Of a stretch of 64,000 nucleotides of DNA, positions 12,236-22,493 are shown piece after piece. The notes under the pieces are model-generated. The model did not search any database, had not been told where the DNA came from, and saw nothing but the letters and a program-made list of their open reading frames with translations. Each line of letters starts with the position of its first letter. The first letter of the stretch is position 1. The position numbers and the translations under genes were made by a program. Source of the DNA: Juglans regia (Eukaryota > Streptophyta > Magnoliopsida > Fagales > Juglandaceae); contig NC_049901.1 of NCBI RefSeq assembly GCF_001411555.2, forward strand, positions 38,968,964-39,032,963, written 5' to 3'.

Positions 12236-13979
12236 ATTATCCGTGGATAATATAGATCTCAATATTAAATAAACATTAAATATTATTAAAAAAATATTTT
12301 AGAGAAGTAATTATAGGATCCCCATCCCTTTTCAACTGTACTAAAGAAAATGGGTAAATTTATTGACTTAGCTTTCGAGTGGAAGTTGTAGTTAAAGTAA
12401 TAAATTTCAAACAACGACTAGAACCCATAAATTATTAATGTAAAGTGGTGAGGATTCTGAGTGCATTTATGATAGGCACCAAAAAATGAGAATAAAATGG
12501 CAATGCTGCAAGACTCCCGTGACTGCATTTCAACCCCCCTCTTGATTTGGGTACCTTTGCGAGTATCATCTACTACCCACTGACCAAATTAAAGTACTCC
12601 CCAACTGATGTAAATCTCATGCCAAATGTTGGTTGATAAATTTAGCAAGAAAGAATTCTATTCTTCATCAGCTACTGTTCACTTTCACGTCTCATACTGT
12701 AGTTTTTTTTTTTTTTTTTTTTTCATAAGGTATGAGAGGGATTTTCATAATATGTAGAGTGTGGGATAGCGAATAGTGACTGATGAGAAGAATTTTTCAT
12801 TCAACAATATGTATAGATTTGTTTAAAATGAGTGATTTTTCATCATTACAATGAGATCCACATGAGAAAATTTATCTTTTTATTTTAAAATCTCACTTTT
12901 TTAGAAGATTTATACGAGACTTATATACTGCCATAAGCATGTATCTAGTATTGTTTTTCGTTTTAAAAAGTTATTCTATATTATTCTTATTATGTCATTA
13001 TAATAAAATGTCAACGGAATACCGCTATATATATAGCTCTTATAGGTGTAGAATGCATAGAATATTTGTGTTTGCATTGTCCTAATGCTTGTTTGAACCT
13101 CTAATTATATCTTCTCAATCGATTAATCTATTGAGTAATTTAGTTTGTTTATGAATATGGGGGAGACATAACATATGAAGAAAGATACAAATGAAAGAGA
13201 GAATAAATTTGAATATTCTATATTTTCTAAGAAGAGAAACAAAATGTATCTAATCTTATGATTTTTAATACAAGTCCTAAATAGATAAGTCTCGTGCAAA
13301 TCTTTGTAAAAAGTGGACCACACATTTAAAAAGTGTAAAAAAAATTATTTTTTATTAGTAGGATTTATTTTTTTTACAAAAAATTTATATGAAATTTGTC
13401 TATTTGAAACTTGTATTTAGGATTACTCATTTCGACTGTATTACACCAAAAAGATTAAAAAGAAGAACTAAGGCCTCAATCAATATAGTATTTATATAAA
13501 TAATGATATACATATAATATTTTTTTTCAACTTTTTATATAAGCATGTTTTAAATTGAGAGTAGTTTGTAAAACCATGGTACTTTTATGGATTATTTTCT
13601 ATATCAAATATCTTTAATTTAAAATATAGTTAGATGATTGTTTAAAAAATTAGAAAAAAATATTATGTATAATATTATTATTTTTATATATAATTAAAAA
13701 TGATGTAGTTTAATACGATTTATTAAATTTATTTTAAATTAAAAAAATTATAATTTAATCTATCATATCATTTATATATATGTAATTATTTTATTATTAA
13801 AATATTATTATTATTAATTAAAAGAGACAGTCCGGCAGAAATGGTCAGAAACGACCCATACTACTCCCTCTACGTTAAACTATTAAAGACATGAATAAAT
13901 AAACTACGAAGATTGGAGAGGCAGTTTGACGGCAAGCTCACATCTTACAAGTTGCCATTCTGTTGTCCCATCTTCACTT
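12236..13979. other. Intergenic DNA upstream of the TRM-like gene
   Basis: AT-rich with no gene recognised. About 12648-12800 is an inverted repeat (TCTTCATCAGCTACTGTTC against its mirror near 12760-12795), probably another MITE. A T-tract lies at 12703-12723. The last part presumably contains the promoter of the downstream gene, but no unambiguous TATA box was picked. Confidence 0.4.
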
Positions 13980-14775
13980 CCCCCCTCTTCATGGTTTTGA
14001 AGAGGTTTTTTTGGCTTCTTTATCACTTTGAAACACGCGTACTGTCACAACCAAAATGCTCCCAATAATGAGGCTAGAATCTCTCAACGATTTCCTTGTC
14101 CCGATTCCCGAAGCCCCAATAAACAAAGCGCCAAGATCACCATAGCCTTAGAAATCTCTTTGCTTTGGGATAACAAAGTTGGTTCACTTTCACAAAGTCA
14201 ATGCACCGACTGTTTTGCTCCTGCTCTGTGGATCTAATTAAAGTCTCTCCCAGCTCACTTGCAGGTGAGCTTTCTTTTGAAAGTGGTTCTGGGTCTTGAT
14301 CTGCTTTGCTTTGCTTTTGTGACTATGCTTTATGCGTCTCATCTGGGTTCTGTGTTCTGCTCTTGTTATCTTTCTGTTAGTTCGGTTTTGAATAGATGCT
14401 AAAGGAGAGATTTTGGTCGTCATTGCTTAGAAAGAACAGGTCGGGAAGCTATGCACGTATTCTTCCGTAACTATTTATGACTTGTTTTCATACATTCCCT
14501 CTCTCTCTCTGAATTTTTCTGACTTATATATTTGGTTTTGATGCTAGAGCAGAAGAGTTAAATTGACCAATGCCAGGAAAGAACAACCTATGAACTCAGG
14601 TAAGTACGCTTCAAGTTTTAATGGGTTGATGAATCTTGCTTTCAATTTGTTAAGCACATCTTCAATTGCTATAATTTTCTTATTTTTATCTCAATTGTCA
14701 GAGAGAGATAACATCCACGCCTTCGATCTTTCAAGTCCTTTTCTTATCACCCCACTCCGAAATCCCCCATCCAGG

Positions 14776-14810
<35 letters not shown>

Positions 14811-15084
14811 AAGAAACATGGTTGATTAGCTTGTTAAGGATTAATAGGGATGAGAAAATAGTGAACAAGGAGGTGGGATTTCATGCATGGGGCTTGCCCT
14901 GTATTTATTGTTTGAAAGTTTCAGAAGGAGAATGATTTATTCGTTCTTTTTAGAAATTGCTTTCATTTATTTTGGCCGAACCTTATTATTTGTTCCTCTG
15001 CTTTTTTTCATCAGAACCGAACAAGTATATTTTTGTCTCTTACAGACAACATTGCAACCGGTTGGCTGGAATATTCCGGACCAT
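13980..15084 (+). other. 5' leader exons of the TRM-like gene
   Basis: Three leader exons fit splice consensus: one ending at 14264 (CTTGCAG/GTGAGC), a short one from about 14548 to 14599 (ACTCAG/GTAAGT), and one at 15046-15084 (TTACAG/ ... /GTAAGT). Joined to the coding exon they contain two short upstream ORFs. The second begins at the ATG at 14590 and ends at a TAA formed across the 15084/15167 junction, one base before the main ATG. The transcription start is not determined. Confidence 0.55.
14777..14808 (+). repeat. (CT)n microsatellite in a leader intron
   Basis: An uninterrupted CT run of about 16 units lies in the intron between two leader exons of the TRM-like gene. Confidence 0.95.
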
Positions 15085-15169
15085 GTAAGTATTTGAATAT
15101 TTTATTAGGATAGGTTCTTAAAGTATTGGCTGCATTTGACTCTGTCAATGCAATTCTTTGGCGCAGAAT

Positions 15170-18100
15170 ATGCCTCAAGACAGTCTGAGATTAGCCGTGT
15201 ATAGATCATTTGTCAAATGTCATGATCGAAAAGGATTTGTAGATTGTAAGACAATCAGAAGATCAAGGAAAAGTTCTCAAGAAATGGACCACAAAATCGA
15301 TAGCCAAAGAACACCAAAGAACTCGAATACATCTATGGCGTATAAGGCAGAGAAAGGAGAGGTGCTCTCTAAAGGGTCGAAAGAAGAAGTTCATGGTCCA
15401 TCTTCCTTTCAACTCATGGAGGTCTCCAGAGGAGCTCAGAAGCTGAACCAGATGATTGACATGTGGTCTAAAGGAGTGAAATTTAATGGGCAGTCTAAAG
15501 TTATTGCAAAAGACTGGTTGAAAAATTCTCTTGATCTGCAGGAGTCTCTAATCATGCTAGGAAAGTTGCAAGAAGCTTCAGATCACACGGTTCAGTTAAA
15601 AAAGAAGCAGAAGGAGAAGTCGGAAAGTAGAAGAATAGATGAAGTGGGGAATGGGAGAACATATTCTAGGCAATATGAGGATCACAATACATCCATAGCA
15701 TACAAGGCAGAGAAAGGGGAGATGCTCTCAAAAGGGTTGACAGAAGAAGTTCATAATCCATCTTCCTTTCAACTGGTGGAGGTCTCCAGAGGAGCTCAAA
15801 AGCTGACCCAGATGATTGACTCATGGTCCAAAGGAGTGACATTTGATGGGCAGTCCGAAGATATTGCAAAAGATTTGTTGAATGGAGCTCTTGATCTGCA
15901 GAAGTCTCTAATCGCGTTAGGAAAGTTGCAGGAAGCTTCAGATTATATGGCCAAGTTAAAAAAGCAGAATGAGAAGTCAGAAAGGAGAAGAATTGATGAA
16001 GTGGGGATTGAGAGAACATATTCTAGTGAACTTGAGTATCACAATTTCTCAATGGAACTTCAAAAGCCACGACTTTCTGTTGATGGCTCTTCCAGGAATC
16101 ACATTGAGGAGCTTAAGAAAGTGATCGTTGACAGCCTTGCTAGGCAGAATCTGTTGCCAAACCCAACCTCTAAAGAAACAGATTTTCTTCACAAAAGATG
16201 TTTCGACTCAGCTTCAGAAACCCCTTCGACAAGCTCGAACAAGTCTTTGATGGTTCATGCAAGTGATATTGATTCTACTGGCTCCTTTCTTTCATCAACA
16301 GACCCACAGGGCAAGACAAAAGCCCCTAATTTGATTGCCAAGCTTATGGGTCTACAAGAACTCCCTTCAAAATCAATGCAGGCCACTCTACAGAAACATT
16401 CAGAGAGTGAAAGAATTCCAAATCAGCAAAGGCCTATGTTTGACATCGATATGCCAAAGGGAAGGAAGCCCCTATATACGGCACAGAATGTGGATCCAGA
16501 GCGGAGGAATCTGAAGAAAATACTTGAAACCATGCAATATAAAGGACTTCTGAAGAGCATTTCTGCCAGGGATCTTAATCCTCATTCCTACCATTCCAAT
16601 TATTTCAATTCCAAACAAAGGTTGATTGATGAGATACCCCCCATTGTTCTTATTAAGCCTACGCGTGTCCCATGTCAATTGGAGAATTATGACACAGCAG
16701 TGCTTCAGGAAGACGAATCTTTGAACACTAAAGAGATTCTCCCAAAACTAAAAGTAAAAGAAGTGCTTCCTTCCAAAACTCACAAAGAAGGGGCTTTGAG
16801 TTCCAAGAAAATTCATTCCAAAATGGATGCAGCAGAGATGCCATTCAAAATGCATAGCTTACAAGGAGCTAAGGATCATAAAGTAGTCAGGAAAACAGAA
16901 GAGAAAGAAGTCAAGCCTAAAGAAAAGGCTTCAAATAAGCTGAAAGCTTCTGGTCCTGCAGCTCACGAACGGCAGAAAAAAGAGTCAATTGACAAGGCAA
17001 CTGGTAAGATTCAAAAAGTTGCTGCTGCCAGCAGGGGACTTCTGGGGATGGAAAATGTGAAAGCTAAAATTGTCCCAAGATCTGAAGTTCATGCCAAGGT
17101 GACCTCTATAAAGCTCAAAAAGCCTGAAAATGGATCGAACCTCATAAACAACCAGGCTCCCAGGCAACCAAGTACTACCAAAAAGACCATCTCAAGACAC
17201 GCAACAAAAACTCTCATTTCTAATTCCTCTGATCAGAAAAAGAATCAGAAGAAGAAGACGAAGCCTGTCAGGGAGCCTATAGAAGCTAAATCAATTGTAA
17301 GTCTTTCTTATAACAAGTCTCTATGACTCAGCCCTAATGAATTTGATGAAACTTTTGTTTTTGTTGTAAAACCCACTGAAGCTGATTCAGAAGTACGAGA
17401 ACTACAACCTAGTATTTAGCTTTTCGCAAGTTATTGGAACTTTGAATGAAGGAGAATTTTTGGGCTGTGAAAATTAATGCATTCTTCTTTGCAGATCGAA
17501 AATTCCGGATCCAAAGAAGATGGCAAGATGATCAATCTTAATAGTGAACACTGCTCTCCTCTGATGAGAACTAACACTGCTCTTGTGGATAAACTCCCCA
17601 TGGAGGAGGAAAAGGAAGTCACTGAATCCCACTTTGAAGGTAACATACTATTGTATGATTATGCTGTGTCAAAGTCTGATACTGAACTACGGTGAATTGG
17701 TGATACTGGTGAAGTAAGTGGTGTGATTGCATATGAAGGCTGAGTTTTCAGTATGTTTAGGCATCTGAACACACATGCATATAATATGGCATTTGCATGT
17801 TTAAGGCATCTCACATGTCTCGATCATAGACATGGATACATACACTCACGATATCTGAGTTTTCAGTATTTATGAAAGTAGAACAGTCGAGATTTAAGAG
17901 AGCCTAACATAGCTTTGTCCAAGCTAGTATCAATTCGCCTTGCAGACATCTTGACAAGTGTCTTTATGAAACACATTAGAAACTGCAGAAAAGATTGAGT
18001 TTTACTGATCCGATATGCGAAATTGGTAATATATTTATTTCCATGGCTCAAGTATCTGCATGTTCTACCTCCAGAAATCAGGAAAAGAACTACAATACTG

Positions 18101-18838
18101 ATTCAATTACGAACATTTCCCTTGAAAAATTAAATTTATGTGTTTTCATGTGCCCAATTTAGTGTTATGTAACTTCATTTTCTTTTTTTTATTGTAGAGC
18201 ATTGCAGTATTAGCCAGAGTCCTCTTTCTGAAGTCACACCATCAAGCCCCGAACAAGAAAGGGATGATAAAACTACTGCAGTGGAAGTTTACAATCACGT
18301 CTTTCATAGTAGAACAGATATCAAAAGCTCTAAAACTGGAAGTAATCTTAGAACATTGCTCTTGAGCAGTCCATCATTCCTCAGTCGTGTGGAGGAGCTT
18401 TTTGATCTCAATGAGAGTAGTTCTGCAATTTTACAAACACCTGACATCGATGATTCGATAGTAGCCAATCATAGACTCTCTTTAGAATGTGCAAATGAAC
18501 TCATTGAACGCAAAGGCCTTCGAGTGACACAGGCAGTCCATCATTCGTTACTGATGCGTGTGGGCCAATTCAGAGCATGCATATCAATAGACAAGCTAGT
18601 GGAGGAAGTTTGTAATGGTGTTGAAAATCTGAGAAGTTACAGCAAGCTTACTGGTGGCAGTCTTCCCGTAGACAGTCTTTTTGCAATGTTGGGGAGAGAT
18701 ATAAACTGCAATGGAGTGGAAAATGGAATTTGGGAGTTGGGTTGGATGCATGAAGTCTCTTTGGATTATGCAGAGCAAGTGGTAAATGAGATAGAGACGC
18801 TAGTTTTCAATGGATTGATTGAGGAGGTCCTTACATAG
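15170..18838 (+). CDS. TRM-like protein (DUF3741 motif, DUF4378 C-terminus); join(15170..17296,17495..17639,18198..18838)
   Basis: Three coding exons give a 970-residue protein with phase-consistent GT-AG junctions. The motif APNLIAKLMGLQELP (about residues 385-399) is the conserved DUF3741-associated 'LMGL' signature. The C-terminal exon has the features of DUF4378: SPSFLSRVEELF and, at the end, ELGWMHEVSLDYAEQVVNEI. Proteins with this layout belong to the TON1-recruiting-motif/LONGIFOLIA superfamily, which act at cortical microtubule arrays; the role of this member is inferred. Residues 53-172 and 173-291 are a tandem duplication of about 120 residues containing VSRGAQKL and LGKLQEASD. The middle is Lys-rich and probably disordered. 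The ATG at 15170 is the first in frame after the acceptor at 15166. The exact family member is not assigned. Confidence 0.88.
15326..16042 (+). repeat. In-frame tandem duplication within the TRM-like exon
   Basis: Two adjacent copies, 15326-15685 and 15686-16042, are offset by exactly 360 bp at the start; the second is one codon shorter. Shared blocks include AYKAEKGE, PSSFQL, EVSRGAQKL, MID-WSKGV and SLI-LGKLQEASD. Scattered substitutions show that it is not an assembly stutter. Confidence 0.95.
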
Positions 18839-19261
18839 ATTGTAAATCTGCATATTATAGATATTTGTTTGGATACATAGGTTTGAGAGGCCAATAGCAC
18901 CAAAGCTTTTTGTATATACAATGATGCAATGCTGAATACAAGACAGGAGAGCTGAAACTGTTAACCCTAGTGCCACAAGGCTATGATCATTTCCGAATGT
19001 CTTGTTTGTAAGCAATCAAATGATTATCTTCTAACAAATGAACCGTAACTTTGAATACTGGCAGTTGGGTGGATATATGGTCTTTGGATTGTGCAGATCA
19101 TTTTAATTCATTCTGTTCTCAGTAAGTACAAATGTATTAAGGATTCCAGAAGAAGAGATTTTGTATGGAATCATTATCATTGTTTTTATGATTTACGTGG
19201 AAAACGGTCATACAAATGAAGCAGGACGCTGGACGTGTACTTCTGTAAACAAAAATAATTT

Positions 19262-19456
19262 CGGCCTCGTTTTCATAATTCCTCTACAATTTTTCTAAAT
19301 TTTTACGTAAATAAAATAAATAATTTAATTTTTTCAAATCTCAAAATAAAAATAATATTAAAAAAATATTTTAACAGTAATTTATTTAATTTTTTAATTT
19401 TAATTTCAACTCATCACATTTTATCTCATCTCATGTGTGAAAACAAATGAGACATC
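19262..19456. repeat. GAGATGAGAT-family repeat copy
   Basis: The copy runs from GGCCTCGTTTTCATAATT to GAAAACAAATGAGACATCC, inverted ends of the same family seen at 11159, 24103 and 35545. It is non-coding. Confidence 0.55.
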
Positions 19457-19544
19457 CTCCTTAATAACTTTGATGGCCATCAAGAAAAAGGACCTAAATC
19501 TTTATATATTATATAGGCCAGAAGTCTTCGTCAATCAGCTATTA

Positions 19545-19655
19545 GAGCACTGGTATTGGACTAGTCAAAAGTCAATGAAATCTAAAATATAGCCAAATTT
19601 TTGTATAAATGACTTGCATTGAACTAACTAAAAATCTCTAACTTAGACTTTGAGC
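19545..19655. mobile_element. Tourist-like MITE, left part
   Basis: TTA then GAGCACTGGTATTGGACTAG matches the terminus of the element at 63039-63507 (GAGCACTAGCATTGGACTC). The right end was not located with confidence. A family C MITE interrupts it at 19656. Confidence 0.5.
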
Positions 19656-20016
19656 CAATGTTTTGAATACCGTACCGGACGCTGTATCGATCAAGGTACT
19701 GGAACGAAATATTTTGGTACAGGTACCATTTCGGGATAGCGTTTCGGGATAACATTTCAGAATATTCGATATATAAATAAATTATATATAAATACATATA
19801 TATATAAATTATAAATAGTCTAGTCTGAATTGAGGATTAAAAAATAAACTTGTAATTTGAAAAAATGAAAAAAAAAAAAAATACTAACCGAAATTGAGGC
19901 CGGTACGACCAGTATTTTGGCCGGTACGAAATGGATATAGTCCCTGTACCGGCCGGACGGCCGATACGTAAAATTTTAACCGCACCGACTGGTACGGAAC
20001 GAAATTCAAAACTATG
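19656..20016. mobile_element. hAT-like MITE, family C, copy 2
   Basis: The 361-bp element starts CAATGTTTTGAATACCGTAC and ends GAAATTCAAAACTATG. Flanks CTTTGAGC (19648-19655) and TTTTGAGC (20017-20024) match at 7 of 8 bases. It is homologous to 9417-9825 in the reverse orientation. Confidence 0.75.
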
Positions 20017-20527
20017 TTTTGAGCTACAATAATTCTAAAAGAATTTTTAAAGTTGGAGAGTCACCATTTACTCATCAAACTCATATTTAATTCACAAGTA
20101 ATCAACAACCTTTATTAATTCTTTTTAAAACTTTATTAGTAAACAAAGCTATATTATATCCAGATTTTTCAAGAAATATTTTTTGTAAACAAGGCTATAT
20201 TATGTTGGATAATTAAGTTGATATAAATAATAATTGAAAAATAATAATTTTAAGTAAAAATTAAATTATTAATAAATATATTAAAGTGTATTTATAATAA
20301 AATATATAAAAAAATTATTTAAAAAATTATTATTAAAAAATATAATATTATATTATTATTTTAATTTTAAAATAGATAGTCTAATATAAATTAATATCTT
20401 AAAATCTCAACTTTTAACTAAATTTTAAACCTCAATCACTGTACCATTGCCAATCCTATTAAACCTCCATCTGTCATGCCAAAGATTTACGATTTGAAAG
20501 GACACAGAAGTTAAAGACAAACTAGTT

Positions 20528-20686
20528 ATGTCTTGTTGCATAGCTTGGCTCAATGCTATTGACTTGTTGGTATTTGCTGTAGACAAGGAAGCTGCCCCCA
20601 TTGAAAGTGACAAGCACAGAAGAAAACAACAATACATTCCTCCAGCACATGGCCACGATCATCATCATCATGGATTTGAACTTTGA
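20528..20686 (+). CDS. Small ORF (52 codons), His-rich C-terminus, unrecognised
   Basis: This frame opens MSCCIAWLNAIDLLV, has a basic stretch SDKHRRKQQYIPP in the middle and ends HGHDHHHHGFEL. There is no family match by eye. It lies 150 bp from the 3' end of the dynein light chain gene on the opposite strand. It could be a small peptide gene, an exon of something larger, or chance. The opposite strand also has a short frame with a hydrophobic start. Nothing decides between them. Confidence 0.15.
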   Translation: MSCCIAWLNAIDLLVFAVDKEAAPIESDKHRRKQQYIPPAHGHDHHHHGFEL

Positions 20687-20835
20687 CTAAAAAAAAGTAA
20701 TATACTAATATATATATATATATATATGCCAGATTAAAAAGTCGGAATTTGAAATAAATACACATGACAATTAAACATACATATATATATATATATATAT
20801 ACATACATATATTATTATGTATGTATGTATAAATT

Positions 20836-21435
20836 TTAGGAAGAGGCTCCCTTGAAGAGAAGGAAATTGAGGGTCTCCAGAGCAAAATACATGAAAGTCC
20901 CGGGTGTATGAGTGAAGAAACAGCCAAAATTTGAACCCACGACACATTGCCATCCACTCCCATACATCTTATCAAACTCCTGAAAACACAAGAACCCATG
21001 AAATGAAGAACATTCAATAATCAATATCAAAACACAAAATGTATACAAAAAAATTTGAAAATTTTTTAGCTTTAGGTGCAAGAAGTTCTTATACCCTCTT
21101 GATGGGCAGTGAACAAGAAGTTCTTTAATCCAAAAAAAAAAAAGAGAGAATCATTCTTATACCCTCTTGACATGAGCAGCAATTGAGATGCAATCAATCA
21201 CATCGTGGAGATCTAGGGCCTGAGAAGCACAAGCCATGGCTTGAATCTGCATCTTCTCTGGCATGTCTGTTTCCTTAATCCGAGCTTTTCCTTCCAACAT
21301 CTTTCGGCTCTCCTTTTGGAATCCCAGAAATGATTCTCTCAAATACAATATGATATATATCTGTGAGGAAGAATCTATGGCTGTGAATCTGGAGCACAGC
21401 CAACAAGAAGCTTTCCTATCTCCTCCAATATCCAT
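20836..21435 (-). CDS. Dynein light chain (DLC/LC8 type); complement(join(20836..20979,21163..21435))
   Basis: Two exons encode up to 138 residues. The domain is nearly complete: ETDMPEKMQIQAMACAS, ALDLHDVIDCISIAAHV, then after the intron EFDKMYGSGWQCVVGSNFG and FFTHTPGTFMYFALE, ending in FLLFKGASS. This is the conserved LC8 fold, a homodimeric hub that binds short linear motifs. Higher plants lack dynein heavy chains, so the role is probably dynein-independent; this is family knowledge. The frame opens at 21435, but the canonical start for 90-odd-residue plant members would be the internal Met at 21300 (MLEGKARIKE). The first 45 residues may therefore be untranslated or a lineage extension. 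The junction is phase 0 (AAGAGG/GTATAAG ... TTTCAG/GAGTTT). Confidence 0.92.
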
Positions 21436-22493
21436 GGTCGGACTGATTTATAAGCGTATGAGAACATTGAGGCTGGCACGACGGCCAACCTTTTTGTTCA
21501 CTTTTTTGTCTGCATCCGCCACTTTTCCCACCTCTTTTTCATTCCATCACACATCACTTCTGAACTGCAAAGAAATTTCTTATGATTATTACGCATTCCA
21601 TTTTTTTTTATTATTTTGAATATTGCTCATTATCTACCACATCACACATCATATTTATTTTTTATTTTTTAAATTTTATTTATCTTAAACTAATTAAATT
21701 CTTCTAATCATCATCCATACATCACATATTTGATAAAAATAAAAAATAAATAAAAATTATATATAATATATGATGTATAGAGATAAATAAAATTTTTCTT
21801 TTCTCGAATATATACATATATATATATATATATTCTAATGCGATTAATGAAGCTCTGTTAATCATATTAAAAACGCATATCCTTTCACGTACTTCTTCTA
21901 AGTGTGTTAAAAATTTATATACTTCATCAAGCTCTATTAATCATGTTTTTCTTAATGGCCATTATTATTATTATTCTTATTTTTTAAAAAAAGGAAACTT
22001 TGAAGTGCATGATGCTGACTTGGTAGACTATTTCTTTCCATACGGATGCTCATCGGTGTGAATGTGAATGTGAGTGCAAATGCAAAATTCAAAATGGAAA
22101 ATCTAAAGACAAATCCAATATAGATTTGAGCCGTAGGATTGTTTGTTGTATGGTAGACGACAGGGATAATCATCTGGTATTTTTGGCGGTCTGTTCTCTG
22201 CCACAACGTAGGCTATACGTGCAAATTATCTCCAATCATTTAATGTCACATCATATGATGATAAGAAAATGATGAGAATTGAAATGAACCTTTTGTTATC
22301 TACAAAATCGAATTGATGTCCGAGGAGATTTAAACAAATACCCTCCTATTGAAATCTGACACTTCAACAACCACCGATTGAAAATCTAATTACAATTTTA
22401 GCCTTATCAAAAGAGTGGTACTGTGATTACTCCAACTGAATATGAAGCAAGTTACTAAACAAACAACTCCACTACATCTAACATCTTTCACTC
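21436..22493. other. Intergenic DNA between dynein light chain and LCV genes
   Basis: The first few hundred bases are the upstream region of the minus-strand dynein gene. A TA microsatellite lies at about 21811-21834. An ATTATT run lies at 21961-21975. No further gene is supported. Confidence 0.5.

Larger units (their letters stand above)
18839..20527. other. Intergenic DNA with repeat copies
   Basis: The 3' untranslated region of the TRM-like gene presumably lies in the first few hundred bases. Further on are a GAGATGAGAT-family copy (about 19262-19456), the left end of a Tourist-like MITE (from 19545) and a nested hAT-like MITE (19656-20016). The rest is AT-rich without gene signal. Confidence 0.5.

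Noticed and set aside
15158..15169. Upstream in-frame start before the TRM-like ATG
   Set aside because: The codon at 15158 is TTG and lies in the intron before the acceptor at 15166; the ATG at 15170 is used instead.
20836..21017. Long minus-strand frame across 20556-21017
   Set aside because: It overlaps the second dynein light chain exon in the wrong frame and runs through a TA microsatellite.
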